This document shows positions 42,601 through 53,000 of a DNA stretch of 58,556 nt, piece after piece (within the stretch, counting starts at the first letter, position 1; each line of letters begins with the position of its first letter). The stretch covers positions 1,147 through 59,702 of the forward strand of contig JAAPAO010000160.1 of assembly GCA_013115145.1 (NCBI GenBank). The letters are read 5' to 3'. Source of the stretch: Perkinsus chesapeaki (lineage: Eukaryota; Perkinsozoa; Perkinsida; Perkinsidae). The position numbers and the translations under genes were made by a program. The notes beneath the pieces are model-generated. The model worked only from the letters and a program-made list of their open reading frames with translations, ran no database searches and was not told the DNA's origin.

Positions 42601-44941
42601 GACCGTCGTCATAGTTAAAGTACTCAGTGCTTGAATCGCTGAAGTCGATCTGGAATCTTCCCCGAAAGTTCCATTCCTAAATAACTTCCTTACGCGCGTG
42701 CTCTTGCACTTGAACCATTTGACCAGTCTCGCCGCCACCGCCGCCGTTTCAGGTTAAACAGAGTTATTCGAGATATTCCTGAAGTTTCTATTATTGCTGG
42801 TAATCAGAATACTAACCTACGTCAAATGGTATTCAAGGAGCTGGCTAAGCAAGGCAAATACTGCAGGTGGGAGGAGGGGCAAATATCTCACCTGGCTTGG
42901 AAAGAGGACTGTGTAAAATTCTAACTGTGCTCCTGAGAAGCACCTTGGGCAATGGGGGTAGCTGGAGCCACTGAAGATTTTCCGATCGGAATTTGTCGAA
43001 ACTTTCCTTCTCTATGGTTGCTCTCCTTAATGGAGCTTAGTCATTCCGGAGCTGGGAAAGGGCGTCTTTGTTCCTCATCACGATGATCCAGGATTCTGGC
43101 AGTTTTCGGAAAAGGAAGAAAATATGCTTTCTACACGGCACCTTTGTGTGTTTCCATACGATGGTCATCGAGCTCCATTCACTTCAGATGCATCCGTTGT
43201 CGAGAGGTCCGAGACTGGCCGGAAGATGAGTCTTTACTACAGCTGGTGAAGCGCTGGTAAGAACTTAGCAAACTTCCTCAACTTTAATCATACTGCTGCC
43301 ATTCATCTACATCATGCGCTCAGTCTTGTCCATTTATAAAACTGCTGCTTTGGGTCCTATTGGGTCGTTTCAGGTATCGTAGTAGTGATGGTGATGAATG
43401 CTTTCTCAGCTTTGAGGGCAGCATAGACAGAGGAGTGTACTAGTATTACTGCTTTATGATGAGATAATATCCTCTGTCGTCCTCAGAGGTGGCGGAGCTA
43501 CAGAGCGAGGTATGAAGAAACGGCAGAAGAAGCAAGAAAAAAAGAGCAAAAAGCAGCGCAGGAAAGATGCCGCCCAGGAGACCACCAGCAGTTCCGCGAG
43601 CTCGGCCATCATGGGCGCCGGAGTGTTCGTTGTGAATAAGCTCAGCGCTGGTGCTGAAAAATGCGGTATGCCGCGGCCGGGGTTCGAACCTGCGTGGTAT
43701 GTTTGCTGCTCGTAGTTGCTGTGCAGCAGGCTGCTTGGAAGTCGGCACGAGCGTGGGTGTTGGGACGCTCGGTTTATGAGAGTCAGCCGAAGGACAATGC
43801 TCCTCTCTATGGATTGCTGCGTCTGCGATTCAACGACAATGGCCTTGAGCAAAAGCACAAGTGACGTGAATGGTGCTGCCACTGTGGGTTTGATCGTCGT
43901 GTCCTGTAGGGTGTTCGCAGAGCTCAGCGGGTGCGCCCTCATCAGAGAGCTGCATGTTTATGGTACTGTACAGGCTGCTAGACAGCACAAAAGCAACCGG
44001 GCGATGAGCCAGGTAGGCAAGGGCAGCAGATTCACGAGAAGCCACTTGACTCGGTCACGACAGCGTTTGACCCGGCGTGAAACTGAGTGCATGGAATGAA
44101 CGAGGAAGATGCTTCCACCAGAGAGCTCGCAATATTTCAGATATCTAATGCTACATCACTGCAGTCCTCTGGTCACGTGTCATCGGCTGCAGGAGGCACC
44201 GATGTGGCTCCGGTTCAACACACTGGTAGGTCTGGCAACACATGAAGTTGTTCAATATTCTGGCCAGGGCTCGGCCGCCGGTTGCTGGCCGAGGCTGAGC
44301 GTATGGCGGTGGAGCGGGGCTACTCTAAGATAGCTGTCATCTCCGGTGTTGGTGTTCGGAACTACTACAGGAAATTCGGGTAAGGGGAGTTGGGCATGCT
44401 CACGTGGTCGGTGGCTATTATTATTCCACCGTAGTGATTAGTGCTGACCTTGTTATATTGCTTGATCTATCTGTACAGTACGTATCATCAATAATAAGGT
44501 TCACCATGCATCATTATACAGTTCAATGTCCACCACGAGTCTTGTAACCATATTCATTACGGACTATTCGCCTCTGCTCACCTGCCTGGGGGATTTTCGC
44601 AAAATTTTGCTCGTCAAGTAGCGTATTTATTTCGACGCTCTGGTGTGGGGGTTGCACAGCTGTTGGTGGGTAATGTCTCTCTCCTTTGCACACTATTATA
44701 TGCCTCAGATACGAGATGCCCAGCGAGGGTGTCGGTCACTTCCTGATCAAGGACCTCAGTGCAGAGCTGAAGGAGCACGAGGCAGCGGTTCGCCAGTTAA
44801 AACGAAGACAAATCCTCCTTGAGACTACCGCAATGGTTGGGGTGAGCTGCCGCCTGCATTAACGCTGAGTATGTCTATGTGTGTCAGCTCGCTGCTGTCT
44901 GCGGTGCCGGCATTGCCTATTTATCTGGCCGCAAACTTTAA
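39700..44941 (+). CDS. ELP3: ELP3 radical-SAM tRNA acetyltransferase with C-terminal membrane tail
   Basis: Catalytic Elongator subunit that installs cm5U-type modification on tRNA wobble uridine. The N-terminal segment ([20 protein letters not shown]) is followed by [12 protein letters not shown] and the radical-SAM motif [16 protein letters not shown] (CxxxCxxC). Next come [36 protein letters not shown] and [13 protein letters not shown]. The KAT domain follows: [19 protein letters not shown] and [18 protein letters not shown] Lys-rich insert ([18 protein letters not shown]) lies just before the KAT part. The last exon adds [16 protein letters not shown] then SGRKL, one hydrophobic helix plus basic end, absent from human and yeast ELP3. 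Resolved introns include 40096-40378, 40829-40883 and 43666-43715, all with tRNA-like motifs. Exon edges at 41080-41540, 42900-43500 and 44000-44260 are approximate. Confidence 0.92.
40096..40378 (+). other. ELP3 intron with B-box-like sequence
   Basis: A 283-nt GTAATAAGG...CTGCTCAG intron joining EQSYKAA to [10 protein letters not shown]. It contains AGGGTTCGAACTTGCGCC (about 40307-40324) next to GGCATAGGGA, resembling the V-region and T loop of a tRNA, with one mismatch to the strict B-box. Confidence 0.55.
40829..40883 (+). other. ELP3 intron with tRNA 3'-half-like sequence
   Basis: A 55-nt GTAAACCAGG...TCTCGCAG intron between RQGHTVDK and VEIIVLGG. The core CCAGGAGGTCCCGGG then TTCGAAGCTCGG has tRNA V-region/T-arm layout with one deviation from the strict B-box. 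Confidence 0.65.
43666..43715 (+). other. ELP3 intron with strict B-box
   Basis: A 50-nt GTATGCCG...TGCTCGTAG intron between SAGAEKC and VAVQQAAWK. It contains GCCGGGGTTCGAACCTGCG (about 43675-43693), a perfect GGTTCGANNCC. Confidence 0.72.
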
Positions 44942-45199
44942 AGCTGATGATGAAAAGTTTCTAGATAGGTTTCACCTCCCATCCGGGTTGTTGTTGTCGC
45001 TGCTGCTGCGGTTGCTGGCCTGGTGGCTACTGTATGTATTTGTACAACGTCCCAATATTAAACCGATGTACCTAAGACCACTGTTCTCGGATTCAGCAAA
45101 GGCTTGCGTTTGTTAGTGCGTCACGTTCAGAGCACAAAATCTTCTTTTAACACGTTCAGTATTGATGTGTGGTTAGTTCAAGTTGATTTCAGCCTAACT

Positions 45200-46141
45200 A
45201 TGCCACCGACAGCACCGGAGTCTGTCGGTCCTGCGGTTCACGTCGCAGCAGCCCCTCCTTCCGCAGGGAGCAAAGCTGCTGCCAAACCCGTGTACGGATT
45301 TATGGGATTCTCGGAATGGCTACTGATAACGTTGCTGACCAAAAGGGGCACTAAGAGCAAAAAGCTGGGCGGTATGGAGCCACAGCAGATTCAAGACCTT
45401 CTGGCTTCATCGGTGCCGATAACGCTTCTGGTCGGAGGAGTAGAATTGGTATTCTTCCATGTGTTCTTAAGACTCTTTACTCGCCCAGTGTGGATGAAGC
45501 TCTTGGTTATTGGCGTAATAGCGATCCAGCAGCATCGCCAGGCTCAACCAGGCTACAATGCAGTACCGTGGGCAGTGCCCAGCTCAGCTGCCTCACATAG
45601 GGCATCCCCAGTGCTAGTATTGCCGCTGTTAGCTAGTCTAGCCGCGACCGCTTGGCGCATTCCCGACTGGAGCGCTGTCAGGTGGCCGATGGTCTTCGAG
45701 GTCGGCTTGGTAATTCCAGTCTTCGAGGAGGTCATCTATCGTCTACTCATTCTCAAAGGTGTTCTACTGCAGCGACTTGGCTCCTTGTCTCTCACCAGCG
45801 CCCCAGTGTCCATGTGCCTCGCTGCAGGCATCGAGTCAGGCCTGTTCGCCTCGGCTCACGCCGGTGCTGGAGAAGAGGCTTGGCTGGTGAGCTTCGTGGC
45901 TGGTGTTGGACTGAGCTTGAGATACGCCGCCACCGACAGCCTCACTGAAGTGTGCCTTATTCACATGTTACATAACTTACACTATTGCTTCGACCTCCAG
46001 CTTAAGGATACGTCTTCTTCGTGGTGGGGTCACATAGCGCCCTTACTCCTGTATGGCGGCATAGCCCTTCACTCACTCTTGCAAATAACGATGTCGAATC
46101 TTAACAGGCCTCAGCGAGCGGAAGCTGAACACGGAAGCTAG
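45200..46141 (+). CDS. CPBP-family (CAAX/ABI) intramembrane metalloprotease
   Basis: Single exon, 313 residues, multi-pass membrane protein. Conserved CPBP motifs: FEEVIYRLLIL (EExxxR), then FASAHAGAGEE (the FxxxH motif) and HMLHNLHYCFD (the HxxxN/D motif), so the catalytic Glu and His set is complete. Hydrophobic segments flank these, e.g. VPITLLVGGVELVFFHVFL, MKLLVIGVIAI and LVLPLLASLAA. The start at 45200 follows an Ala/Pro-rich N terminus; the frame is open upstream to 45104. Family members cleave prenylated or other membrane substrates. Whether this one is a CaaX endoprotease like RCE1, which would act downstream of the FNTA product in this same window, is inference. Confidence 0.85.
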   Translation: MPPTAPESVGPAVHVAAAPPSAGSKAAAKPVYGFMGFSEWLLITLLTKRGTKSKKLGGMEPQQIQDLLASSVPITLLVGGVELVFFHVFLRLFTRPVWMKLLVIGVIAIQQHRQAQPGYNAVPWAVPSSAASHRASPVLVLPLLASLAATAWRIPDWSAVRWPMVFEVGLVIPVFEEVIYRLLILKGVLLQRLGSLSLTSAPVSMCLAAGIESGLFASAHAGAGEEAWLVSFVAGVGLSLRYAATDSLTEVCLIHMLHNLHYCFDLQLKDTSSSWWGHIAPLLLYGGIALHSLLQITMSNLNRPQRAEAEHGS

Positions 46142-46280
46142 ACGAGGGCAAAAAGCTTATAAATAACCGTCGATTTCGTTCCTGTGGCTCTCCTTGGGAT
46201 TCCTATATATTTGACTTAATTGCCTTATAGGAGTTTGGTTATGATTGTGGTTCATCTCGGGAATCAGTTTCTTTTTGGCG

Positions 46281-49200
46281 ATGCGCTCGGCTGCGTCTTC
46301 ATCGAAGACCACGCCTCGAGGGCCAGTGCGGAGCTCCGCGGCTCATAATAACGATACAGACGCCACAGATTCTGCGACTTCCCTTCCTAGAATTCGGCAG
46401 AGTGCCCCGGAGCTCGGAGGCCAGCAACAGCCGACACTGGTTGTGCAACAGGCCACGCAGAACGCTGCTCAGGCGTACGCCAACGCCACCGGTTTGAGGA
46501 TGCTCTGCATGCTCTATCTAACCTTCGATGTGAGTTCGATGGCAGCTCTTGCACTGTAATGTATCTTAGCTCGACTTGGGGTATATGATATCCTGCTCAT
46601 CACCAGATGATCCTCAGCTGCCAGTCTTCCAACCCAGAGCCTTCCATGGTGAGTTCTCTAAAGAATAAAGAAACGTTAACTGTTACCCGTCAGTGCAAGG
46701 ACAGGCTCCGGTGGCCACTCCACAGCAGATGACCGCCACTGGCGTGCTCGATCTCCACGCCAAGGTGAAGGAGTGCGGTTATCACTTCCTACCCGGTTAG
46801 GAATCCTCTCGCACGCCTGCTCAGTGCTTTGTCAGATCGGGACTGCTGCTGGCGAGTCGTCTGTGTGAGCCTTTCGGAGGGTCTGGCTATGATGGGTGTT
46901 CCCGTCTACCTGGAGGACTCCAAATATGAACGGTGCGCTGCTGCTTACTTGGTATTCTACGCAATTAGCTTCACCGTTCAGGTCCTCCTTGGTTTTCTGT
47001 GTGGCTTTCATCGTTCCTGACACCAACTCGGACACGGACGAAACTCCACCATGGGAAGTGTAAGCCACCGGAACCTGTACAAGTCCCAGTTGTGTTGCCG
47101 GGGGTTCTTCGAGTCTGATGGAATATGTCCCCCGAAGGCTATGAAGCATTCTCAGTGTCAAGACATAATAGGATACTCGGACCTAGTGCAGGAGGAATGG
47201 TGACATGCATTCTCACTGGGATGATATGATGTTCCTCTACTAGCACTTGTGTATGGCGTAATCGCTTGATAGAGTTGAACTGTTCAGGTACCGGGAAATT
47301 GCCCAGCAGCTAGCAATCAGCTTCGCTCGAATGGAGCTGGACCCCAGCTTGAGGTTGCTCAGCGACGAGTCACATCGGCCAACCGTTAAATACATTCTCG
47401 AAAGCGTAAGCGTAACGTAACGCGCATGCCTTGGTTCATTTTGGGGCCTCCCCAGAGGAGATAGGAAGTGCGGGTGATATTTCTTGAGCAGGTGCGCGAG
47501 CAGCTGAACTCCTGTACTGGTGTGGGAGAGCTCTTCTACAACGTGAGTGAGATACCCAAACTGCTGGAAAACGCAGACGATGTGGTTCACGTACCAGTAA
47601 CAGAAGTGAGGATCTTTAGCACCTGGCATCGCTAGTGGCGGCATCATTCAGACACATTCGGTGACCTTCCGGCACAGCTTGACCCGACTTGCTAACGAGG
47701 CTTCCTTGTCGGCTACTGTGTGGAATGCAGTGGCGGCATCCGGGCAGACTCAGCGGGGATATTCTGCACTTTACCAACCCGATCCTCACCAACACGATTC
47801 TGATAGTCAGTCGGCGAGCGAAGCCAGGAATAGCAGTGAATCCCCTCGGCGAAGTGAGTCCGAAGAACTTAAATATCACGGACTTCTGTCTCCGTTCAGA
47901 TGCGCCTGCAGGAGACGAAAGCACTCCGGAGTCCGGCCTCTCACTGGCGTGGAACAGTGGTAGCTCCACAGGGCCCTCGTTGAGCTCGGCGAGCTGGATA
48001 ACCGAGCCGCAATCAGAAGAGGATAATGAGCGATGTACCGGCCTCCCTCCGTTTACTAGAACATCGACATGTATTACTCGTTCAGTTCGACGACGAGATT
48101 TGCAGCACGTCGCAGCGTCGCCGATCGAACCGTTCCAGATGCCCTTCCCTCAGCTAGCTTTGGTGTCCTTGGATGATAGCGAAGACGATAATGACCACCG
48201 AATGCGACCGCCGGCGTGTCTAGGCGGAACTGATGAAGTCGATTTGTTTGCCTCTCAAGTGTGCTACTACTTTAACATTTCTCACCAGGACGGCGGCCTC
48301 CATCAGATACTTCACCTCTGCAACGGTCTGCGGACGGTGTGGGAGATTTCCGAGATGGCATGCGCAGCTAACTTGTCAATGACCACCGAGTGTTTGGAGA
48401 ACCTTGTCGCTATAGGGGTGGGTATTGGTGCGTTGCGCCGGCCGTTTTATGGAGTGATACAGTGCGCGTCATCTGGATCGGAATCGATTTGTTTCTGACG
48501 TACAAGTAGTTCGGGCTCGATCCCTTCGCTATCTACTTTAGATAGGGTTCTTGTTGCAGTGTAGGGATTTGGCTTTGTTCAGGCGGTGTTCATGTTGGAT
48601 CCAATAGACGCCCATTCCCACTACATGGTGAATGCAACAGAGCTTCACTCTCACTTTGACGATGAGCTAATTCGGGTAAGCCGTCCATGGTATACGATTT
48701 TGGCGATGTTGGTGTTCCAGGCGGACGCAGTTAGATTTGTCTGCCCCGATCTTGCGGAGACGCTTGCCAGCATGGAAGAGGAATGTTTGATGAGCTCGCC
48801 GCTGGGCTCTCGAGCATCGTCGTTAGCCGACTGGCTGATGGGCTCTGATTTCGAAGGTGGGCCCGAAACGGCTTCCAGTCTACTCCTAATGCATTCTCAG
48901 AGCGTCGTTCGGATGTACCTTCGCTGCCGCCGAGCAGGTGGGAGTCTGCAGCAGAAAACATATATCGCCTTTACTTGGAGATGGATCAATCCCTTCCCCT
49001 CGGCGAGTGGCTGAAGAACAAGTGGCACCATTTCAAGGCAGCCTCAGCAAGCCCACGGCACTTTGTGGTCTACGGCCTGGTTATGGGTATACTGCGGCCT
49101 ATGCGCCTGTAGGGTTGGGGCGATTGGCAACCTTGGTGCGACGATGGCTGGTCTTAGGTTTCCAACATTAAGCCCGTCTGAGCTACATGAGGTTAGGTCA

Positions 49201-49703
49201 CAGGTGATCACTATAGACTTCCCTGTCGATCCTCCCCAGGTAACTATCATCCCACAAGTGTCTTGTTTATCTTGCCCGTAGGTACACTACAGGCATCCCG
49301 TGGGGAAGCTTGGCGGTCGACCTGAGCCCACCCCTCAGTCTAAAGCATGGCCTGTGAAGCAAGCATTCTTGACTCGAGAAGAGCAGGCTTTGGCCAGACA
49401 GCAGGAGATTCTGGTGGGCATCCGTAGCTGCTGCTCCATGCGGGTTTGCGAATAGAACGATACTGTCGTCCTTGGCAATGCGGCACAACTGTGCTTGCTT
49501 TTTGATATGTTACTTGTAGCACTGTTCAATTTCAGACGATGTGTAATGGCTCGCTATCTGTCGACCATATCATTGAGCAATTTAACGAGCGACCCGAGAG
49601 AAGAGGACAATCATACAGAATGATGAACCGTGACGAAGCTTTTCGCTTACTCGAGGATGCCGCCAACTCAAGCACTATTCATTTGTATCTCATTTGGAAA
49701 TAA
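46281..49703 (+). CDS. NPRL2: NPRL2, GATOR1-type TORC1 regulator
   Basis: Subunit of the GATOR1/SEACIT complex, which is the GAP for Rag GTPases and inhibits TORC1 on amino-acid starvation. Family-matching exons in order are LPVFQPRAFH (46618 on), GVPVYLEDSKYER then LVFCVAFIVPD (about 46870-47070), and YREIAQQLAISFARMELDP (47290-47404). These are followed by VREQLNSCTGVGELFYNV (about 47490-47545), LHQILHLCNGLRTVWEISEM (about 48300-48360), RLYLEMDQSLPLGEWLKNKW (about 48965-49025), and a C terminus DEAFRLLEDAANSSTIHLYL then IWK with stop at 49701-49703. The N-terminal 80 residues and a Ser/Glu/Asp-rich insert (about 47900-48200) are low complexity. Introns are mostly about 50 nt; several exon junctions (47550-47900, 49080-49560) are not fully resolved. 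Confidence 0.88.
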
Positions 49704-49777
49704 TGTTTCTACAAATCCTCTTGTGTTCTTTCACATGATACCGAGAAGTCAGGCACGTCACCAGCGCACACAAGAAT

Positions 49778-49781
49778 CTTT
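49778..49781. repeat. target-site duplication (left), CTTT
   Basis: CTTT immediately left of the left LTR, matched by CTTT at 56564-56567 immediately right of the right LTR. A 5-bp reading (TCTTT) is also possible because the LTR end is ambiguous by one T. Confidence 0.75.
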
Positions 49782-50012
49782 AATTCGATGATGAGAACGT
49801 TTAATACCTTGTTACAACCAACACCACAGTCCTAGTATGGACACAGTAGTATATAGTAATCGTAGTATATGAATGCAAACTTATTACAGTGATGCACTAG
49901 CCTAGCTAAGCGCACGCGTGCAAGATGGAGACACATACACAATAGAGGCACAGACTTGCGTGAAATCTTGCGCACTTGCAATTACGTAATATTCAGAGCT
50001 TGTCCCTGAATT
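49782..50012 (-). repeat. 3' LTR (minus-strand element)
   Basis: 231 bp, identical base for base to 56333-56563. Termini are AATTC...GAATT, a short perfect inverted repeat instead of the usual TG...CA. It contains AAGCGCACGCGTGCAAG, a palindromic element with possible regulatory use. Confidence 0.97.
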
Positions 50013-50088
50013 CTCCCGCCGAGCAAAGGAAATACAATAGATATACGAGTTGAAATGATAGATTCGCAATAATCAATTAATTAATCTT

Positions 50089-53000
50089 TCACCTTCCAGG
50101 CGGGGGGAGTACCACAAGAGGAGGTAAATCACCAAGATTCCACTCGAAAGGTAATCGATTCAAATACTGATTGGATGGAACAGGGGGAGCAGTATGAACG
50201 GGAAGTGTAGAATTCGCTTCAGTTGCAACACCACTTTCTGCCATCGTAGTTGTCATGGTCGGCTTCGCACTGGCTTCGTCTTCAAAATGGTTGGCAGAGT
50301 CGTCTTGAGCAGTAGTTGAAGGCCATGGCGGAATAGGAACAACATTAGTAACCCAAGCCTTGAAGCAATCTCCATTAAAACCTTGTAGTAGGACAGTGGC
50401 GCCGTCAACAGGTGCCGCCACTCTAAATGGACCTTTCATCCGAGCTTGTAGTTTAGCGTTAGTGGTTACATAATGATAAACTTCAGTACCAACGGGTAGA
50501 TCACAATTGCGACCATGGCGATGCCCTTCTAGGACCCTAGCACGAGACTTCTCGCGCTGACTTTCCCAATACCTCAAATACCCTAGGACAGAGACACGGT
50601 GGCTTTCCAGGGCAGTTTCTCTGAGGCGTTGGGCTGAGCGAGAGTCGGTAACCGGAACTAGACGTGTAGCAAGGTTACCCACTGATGGGTTATCCTTATC
50701 CAGAAAGGCTTGTGGAGTATAATGTGGAAAGAGCAGCATCCTCGGTGAGACCCAGAGCTGGTCATCGAGTGGTATATCGTTGAGGCTATTAGCGGCGTCT
50801 ACCACTACTTCCCACCATTGCTTTTTGTTAGTATGGTCGTTCACTGTAGATTTAACTGCCCTGGTTAATTCCCTATGGGAACGTTCCCACAGGCTGAGCT
50901 CGGGACAGTAAACTGGAGTAGCTAGTTGCTGAACACCCCGATTGGTAAGCCAAGTCGATACCCCTTTAGATAAAAATGCTTTAGCATTATCATGCATAAT
51001 GATGGTAGGTGTAATCGTGTTACTGAACACGCAGTTGAGAGCCGTGATGACCGAAGACGCCGTCACACTACCATGAAGCAGGTAAGTAGATAGGAATCCG
51101 GATACCAAGTCAGTAAGAACCAAACATCCTGACACCTCTTTTGAAGCATGGCCACCAGCGTTGGGCATTTGGACTTGAGGTAAGTACAGATCCATTCCTT
51201 GCACTTGACCAGGTAATAAACTGCTGACATTCTTAGCTCCGGCTGATGTATTGAACGTCCTCAGTGACTTCGTTCGGATACATGGCCGACACAGCTTCAA
51301 CGCGTTTTTTACATCCTTCTCGAGACCAGGCCAATAATAGAGGGACCGTACCTTCCTAACCAAAGCTCGAGATCCTAGATGAGAGTGTTCAATGTGAATG
51401 GTGAGAATAATTTTACGTTGTAGATGGTGTGCTCCTCGGCCGATAACACGTTGGTGGATGATCTCGCCGTCAGGACGTTGTAGAACACCACGGTATAGTT
51501 TACCGTCTATGATAAGATACAAGTTAGCCGAACGCTTGATCTTCTCAATCGGCAGGGAACCATCAATCTTCTGACCGTTGAGATATAAGTAAATAGCATT
51601 GAAGAATGTGTCAGTAGCTAGTGATTCACAGATGAGGGCATCTAAAGAGGCAAGGTCTGATTCTGTGAGTTGAGGTAGAGTATCATCTTCTGGTAAAGGA
51701 ACCGGCATCTGTCCGGCTCTCGGAGATAGATGACAGAGCGCGAGGTCTTCGTTGTCCTCGATGCAACCGTCTTCAGATACAAGCTGTTCACTAAGACTTG
51801 GCACTTCATAACAAGGTCTCAGTTGTAGATTGTCCAAGAGTAACGATAAGGACTCCATGTCTACAACTGGGGAAGTGTGACACCTCGACGCACCATCAGC
51901 CAAGTTCAACGCAGAGGGAACATGAACTACTACCGCCGGAATAGGGAGTCGGAGAAGATCGTCTCGGATAGCCAATAGACGCTTGAGGTCAAACTCGGAG
52001 AGCTGCCTTTTCTTACCGTGCTTGGCCTTAATCAACGCCTCGTCGTAAGTCATGCGACCCAGCCAGCGTAATCGTTGTAAATTAATCAGGCTATCGGTGC
52101 AAATAATGACCGAAGATGTCGAATACCGTAACCTCGCCAAGTCGCATAGTCTCTTCACTTCTGCCGATGCTTGTTGAAGTGCATGTAGTTCCTTCCTTGG
52201 GGTTGTTCCCACCTCAGGTGCAGTAGTGGAGCCACTGACAATCTGTGATATAGAGTTAGACTTCGTTATCGGAAAGAGACCACCTCTGCCTTTAAGTCTG
52301 GGGGATATGGGGCACTGTTTATCTGGCAGACGTAGACGAGCTCGAACATCTATGGCCCAACCAATACCACTTGCGTCACAGCTGACAATGATCTGGCTGG
52401 ACCCATCAACAAGAGGACCGCTATCTAGAGGAATGAAACGAGGAACGGCGTTCAAGTTAGAGACCACATCAATCCAGTCATTGACTTCTTGTACAAGCTC
52501 ACGACGCACCAGTTGGTTCCAACTCTCCTTAGCATTAGGCGATGAAATAGACTGTACGATGCGCCTCCAGATAAGGCGGGCCTGCATACTATATTCCAAG
52601 TATCGACCCAGTGGGTCATAAAGAGCAGATAATCGTTTGCTGAGCGCTTTCTTAGTAACATTATCATGTTCGGCCTTCTGGACATCGAAGATCAACTGTA
52701 AACCGTCGCTCGTAGTCACCTTGTAACCTAATAGTGTTTTATTGGCGTCATCGGGAATCCTCCACGTGCTGAACTGTTTGGCCTCGGGAAAGGTGAACCC
52801 TCGGAAGTTAGCAGCAGCCTCCATCAGGTTCTTGTTGTACTCAACTTGACGGACATGATAGCCTGCCAGAAGCCAGTCGTCAACATAATCTTTCCAGCAC
52901 GGCTCACGCAGAAGATTCACGAACTTATTGTCAGCGTGCGTGGGGCGAGTAAAAGCGGCTTGGAGGACTGGAAGAGAATAGTCATGACCAATACAATAGT

